Assembly (NCBI GenBank): GCA_016840825.1
Contig: JAEORN010000039.1
Coordinates: 1 to 45,299, forward strand
Reading direction: 5' to 3'
Origin: Candidatus Thorarchaeota archaeon
GTDB lineage: Archaea > Asgardarchaeota > Thorarchaeia > Thorarchaeales > Thorarchaeaceae
Length of the DNA: 45,299 nucleotides
Shown here: one piece after another, positions 43,660 through 45,299 of the stretch
How positions within the stretch are numbered: the stretch's first letter is position 1
Layout: each line of letters starts with the position of its first letter
Notes under the pieces: model-generated
What the model was told of the DNA's origin: nothing
Databases searched by the model: none
What the model saw: only the letters and a program-made list of their open reading frames with translations
Position numbers and translations under genes: made by a program

Positions 43660-44622
43660 GTGTCCTCGAAATCTGACAGAGACAAGCGTGCCAAGAAAGC
43701 TGCACGCGATGCAGAGGAATTCAGGTGTCCAGAGTGTGGTGGCACAGATGTCGTACAAGACATGGAGAAAGGCGAGCGAATATGCGCCACATGTGGACTC
43801 GTCCTAAGCGACCACAGGATAGATACTGGACCTGAGTGGAGGGCATTTACCTCAGATGAGAAGGATGCTAGATCAAGGGCAGGTGCCCCGACAAACTACG
43901 CAATTCATGACAAAGGCCTCTCAACAATGATCGATTGGCGTGACCATGACTCGTCAGGAAAGAAATTCTCAGCTAAGAAACGCTCGGAAATCTACAGACT
44001 TCGCAAGTGGCAAATTAGAACGAGAGTCCACTCCTCGGTCGATAGGAATTTGGCACAAGCAATGTCTGAGCTCGAGAGACTATCTTCACAACTTGGACTC
44101 ACCAAGAGCATCAAGGAACTTGCAGCTCTTCTCTACAGAAAGCTCATTGTTCGCAGACTTGCTAGAAGCAGGTCAATTGATGCGATGGTTGGAGCGGCAA
44201 TCTATGCAGCGTGTCGGCTTCGAGAGTCTCCTCGATCCCTTGAGGAAATCTCAAGGCACTCACGTGTAACCAAGAAGAAGATTGGTCAACACTATAGACT
44301 CCTCGTGGAAAAGCTCAAGCTACGGATGCCAATCTCGGATCCATCAAATTATGTACCGAGATTCATCACACAGCTAGGACTTCCTGGAGAAGTACAACAG
44401 AAGGTGCTCGAGATCTTGGCACAAGCAAAGGAGAAACGAACGCTCGTGACCGGTCGAGACCCGAGAGGGTTGGCGGCAGCAGCAATCTACATCGCTTCGA
44501 TACTCACCGACCACCGAGTGACACAGCGAGATATTGCAGTAGCCGCAGGAGTCACAGAGGTTACAGTACGCAATCGATACAAGGAACTCGTGAATAAGCT
44601 GAAAATCACGATGGCTCCCTAG
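43660..44622 (+). CDS. tfb: Transcription initiation factor TFB (first copy)
   Basis: 320 residues from GTG 43660, with GAGGTG upstream. TFB brings RNA polymerase to the TBP-TATA complex. Zinc ribbon C23/C26 and C42/C45, then the B-reader/B-linker region (GPEWRAFTSDEK, SRAGAPTNYAIHDKGL), and two cyclin folds (about 120-215 and 216-310). The second fold ends with a helix-turn-helix (VTQRDIAVAAGVTEVTVRNRYKEL) that reads BRE. All parts are present. It lies directly upstream of a second TFB gene and reads in codons typical of highly expressed genes. Confidence 0.96.
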   Translation: MSSKSDRDKRAKKAARDAEEFRCPECGGTDVVQDMEKGERICATCGLVLSDHRIDTGPEWRAFTSDEKDARSRAGAPTNYAIHDKGLSTMIDWRDHDSSGKKFSAKKRSEIYRLRKWQIRTRVHSSVDRNLAQAMSELERLSSQLGLTKSIKELAALLYRKLIVRRLARSRSIDAMVGAAIYAACRLRESPRSLEEISRHSRVTKKKIGQHYRLLVEKLKLRMPISDPSNYVPRFITQLGLPGEVQQKVLEILAQAKEKRTLVTGRDPRGLAAAAIYIASILTDHRVTQRDIAVAAGVTEVTVRNRYKELVNKLKITMAP

Positions 44623-44636
44623 GAGTTTTCCAGTAG

Positions 44637-44647
44637 GTGATCATCAC
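44637..44647. promoter_or_regulatory. Palindrome between the two tfb genes
   Basis: GTGATCATCAC, a perfect 11-base palindrome with a one-base centre in the 85-base gap. AGGAGAG (44688-44694) further on is the SD of the second tfb gene, somewhat far from its ATG. No clear TATA box is seen in the gap, so read-through from the first gene is plausible. Confidence 0.35.
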
Positions 44648-44707
44648 AACCAACGGACCAACGCACGCGACTATGATCGCACTACATAGGAGAGAGATCT
44701 AAACAAT

Positions 44708-45299
44708 ATGGTAGCTACAGCTGGAATAAAGTACACCAAGAAAGGAAATAATAGGAATAGCCTCTCGGAAGGTCAAATTAAGGCTTGCTCCGATTGCGGA
44801 GGAACCGAGATCATTCGAGATAATGAGAAGGGGGAATTAATCTGTGCAACTTGCGGTTTGGTCCTAAGCGACCACCGTATTGATACCGGACCTGAATGGA
44901 GAGCTTTCACTTCTGATGAGAAAGATGCTCGTTCAAGAACCGGTGCGCCAACGAATTTCGCTATTCATGATAAGGGTCTTGCAACTGTAATTGACTGGCG
45001 AGACCATGATTCATCAGGACGACGCTTCACATCAAAACAACGCGCCCAGATTTACCGCCTAAGAAAGTGGCAAATTAGGACTCGTGTCCACAGTTCACTA
45101 GACCGAAACCTTGCTCAGGCTATGACTGAGATGGATAGAGTTGCATCACAACTAGGACTCTCCAATGGTATCAGAGAGCTAGCAGCGATGCTCTATCGCA
45201 AGCTCATCGTAGGTAAGCGTGTAAAGAGTAGGTCAATCGACGCAACAGTAGCAGCTTCTATCTATGCTGCATGTAGACTAAGGGAATCACCTCGATCCC
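44708..45299 (+). CDS. tfb: Transcription initiation factor TFB (second copy, 3' end beyond window)
   Basis: The first 197 codons from ATG 44708 are in the window. Zinc ribbon C27/C30 and C46/C49, the same linker (GPEWRAFTSDEK, SRTGAPTNFAIHDKGL) and the first cyclin fold. It closely follows the first copy from residue 27 on, while the first 25 residues (MVATAGIKYTKKGNNRNSL) are unrelated to those of the first copy. Substitutions lie mainly in the first cyclin fold (for example SELERLSSQLGLTKSIK against TEMDRVASQLGLSNGIR). A tandem duplication is the likely origin; the two may select different promoters. Confidence 0.95.
   Translation, partial: MVATAGIKYTKKGNNRNSLSEGQIKACSDCGGTEIIRDNEKGELICATCGLVLSDHRIDTGPEWRAFTSDEKDARSRTGAPTNFAIHDKGLATVIDWRDHDSSGRRFTSKQRAQIYRLRKWQIRTRVHSSLDRNLAQAMTEMDRVASQLGLSNGIRELAAMLYRKLIVGKRVKSRSIDATVAASIYAACRLRESPRS

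Noticed and set aside
1..45299. Mobile elements, prophage, toxin-antitoxin or defence genes
   Set aside because: No transposase, integrase, terminal inverted repeats, nuclease or toxin-like small gene pair could be supported.

Overview
The window reads as a stretch of archaeal chromosome, most likely from an Asgard archaeon (a Thorarchaeota-like lineage is my best guess; this is inference from gene content, not a placement). Signs of Archaea are two tandem transcription factor B (TFB) genes, TATA-box promoters (some placed so that transcripts would be leaderless), a soluble HdrABC module, very large FtsX-type permeases and surface proteins held by a C-terminal membrane helix. A small longin/roadblock-like protein fits Asgard. 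Initiation at TTG and GTG after good Shine-Dalgarno (SD) sequences is common. I see no rRNA, tRNA, CRISPR array, transposase or phage gene.

Layout. 1-4165 (minus): hdrC-hdrB-hdrA, joined by ATGA stop/start overlaps; HdrA carries a whole NADPH:acceptor oxidoreductase (GltD/NfnB-like) module nested inside it and runs off the left edge. 4166-5685: AT-rich promoter region, a candidate structured RNA or leader, then an SDR-type L-threonine 3-dehydrogenase and a double hairpin terminator. 5686-15834: a cell-surface block with a 918-residue anchored CBM96/DNRLRE-type protein, a DUF4185 beta-propeller protein, two membrane-anchored family 5 (oligopeptide-type) solute-binding proteins without a transporter beside them, and an alpha/beta-hydrolase-like membrane protein. 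15809-19774 (minus): threonine dehydratase preceded by a tiny membrane ORF, a saccharopine dehydrogenase/lysine 6-dehydrogenase relative, a small unknown protein and a GNAT acetyltransferase.

19955-23223: an anchored Ig-like protein, TrmO, a DinB-fold protein, and an arsenic unit in which ArsM and a 40-codon Cys-containing ORF diverge from a Cys-rich PadR regulator across repeated operator-like sequences. 23309-28911: a giant FtsX permease, a small unknown, a TPR protein and cysteinyl-tRNA synthetase. 29083-32280: an FkbM methyltransferase, the longin/roadblock-like protein with a two-helix membrane partner, and a LarA-family protein.

32418-35715: a ferrous-iron uptake operon with FeoA carrying a His-rich insertion, FeoB split into separate GTPase and membrane proteins, a four-helix membrane protein and FeoC, behind a DtxR-like inverted repeat. 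35716-43151 (minus): an anchored SBBP beta-propeller protein and two more giant FtsX permeases in tandem. 43660-45299: two adjacent TFB genes, the second cut by the window edge.

How parts work together: Tdh and threonine dehydratase are two routes of threonine breakdown; HdrABC with its NADPH-type module probably couples thiol/disulfide or ferredoxin chemistry to NAD(P)H; the Feo operon supplies iron that the Fe-S-rich Hdr proteins need; ArsM/PadR is a self-contained arsenic response; and the many anchored binding proteins and permeases suggest a complex surface and a peptide- and sugar-scavenging life.
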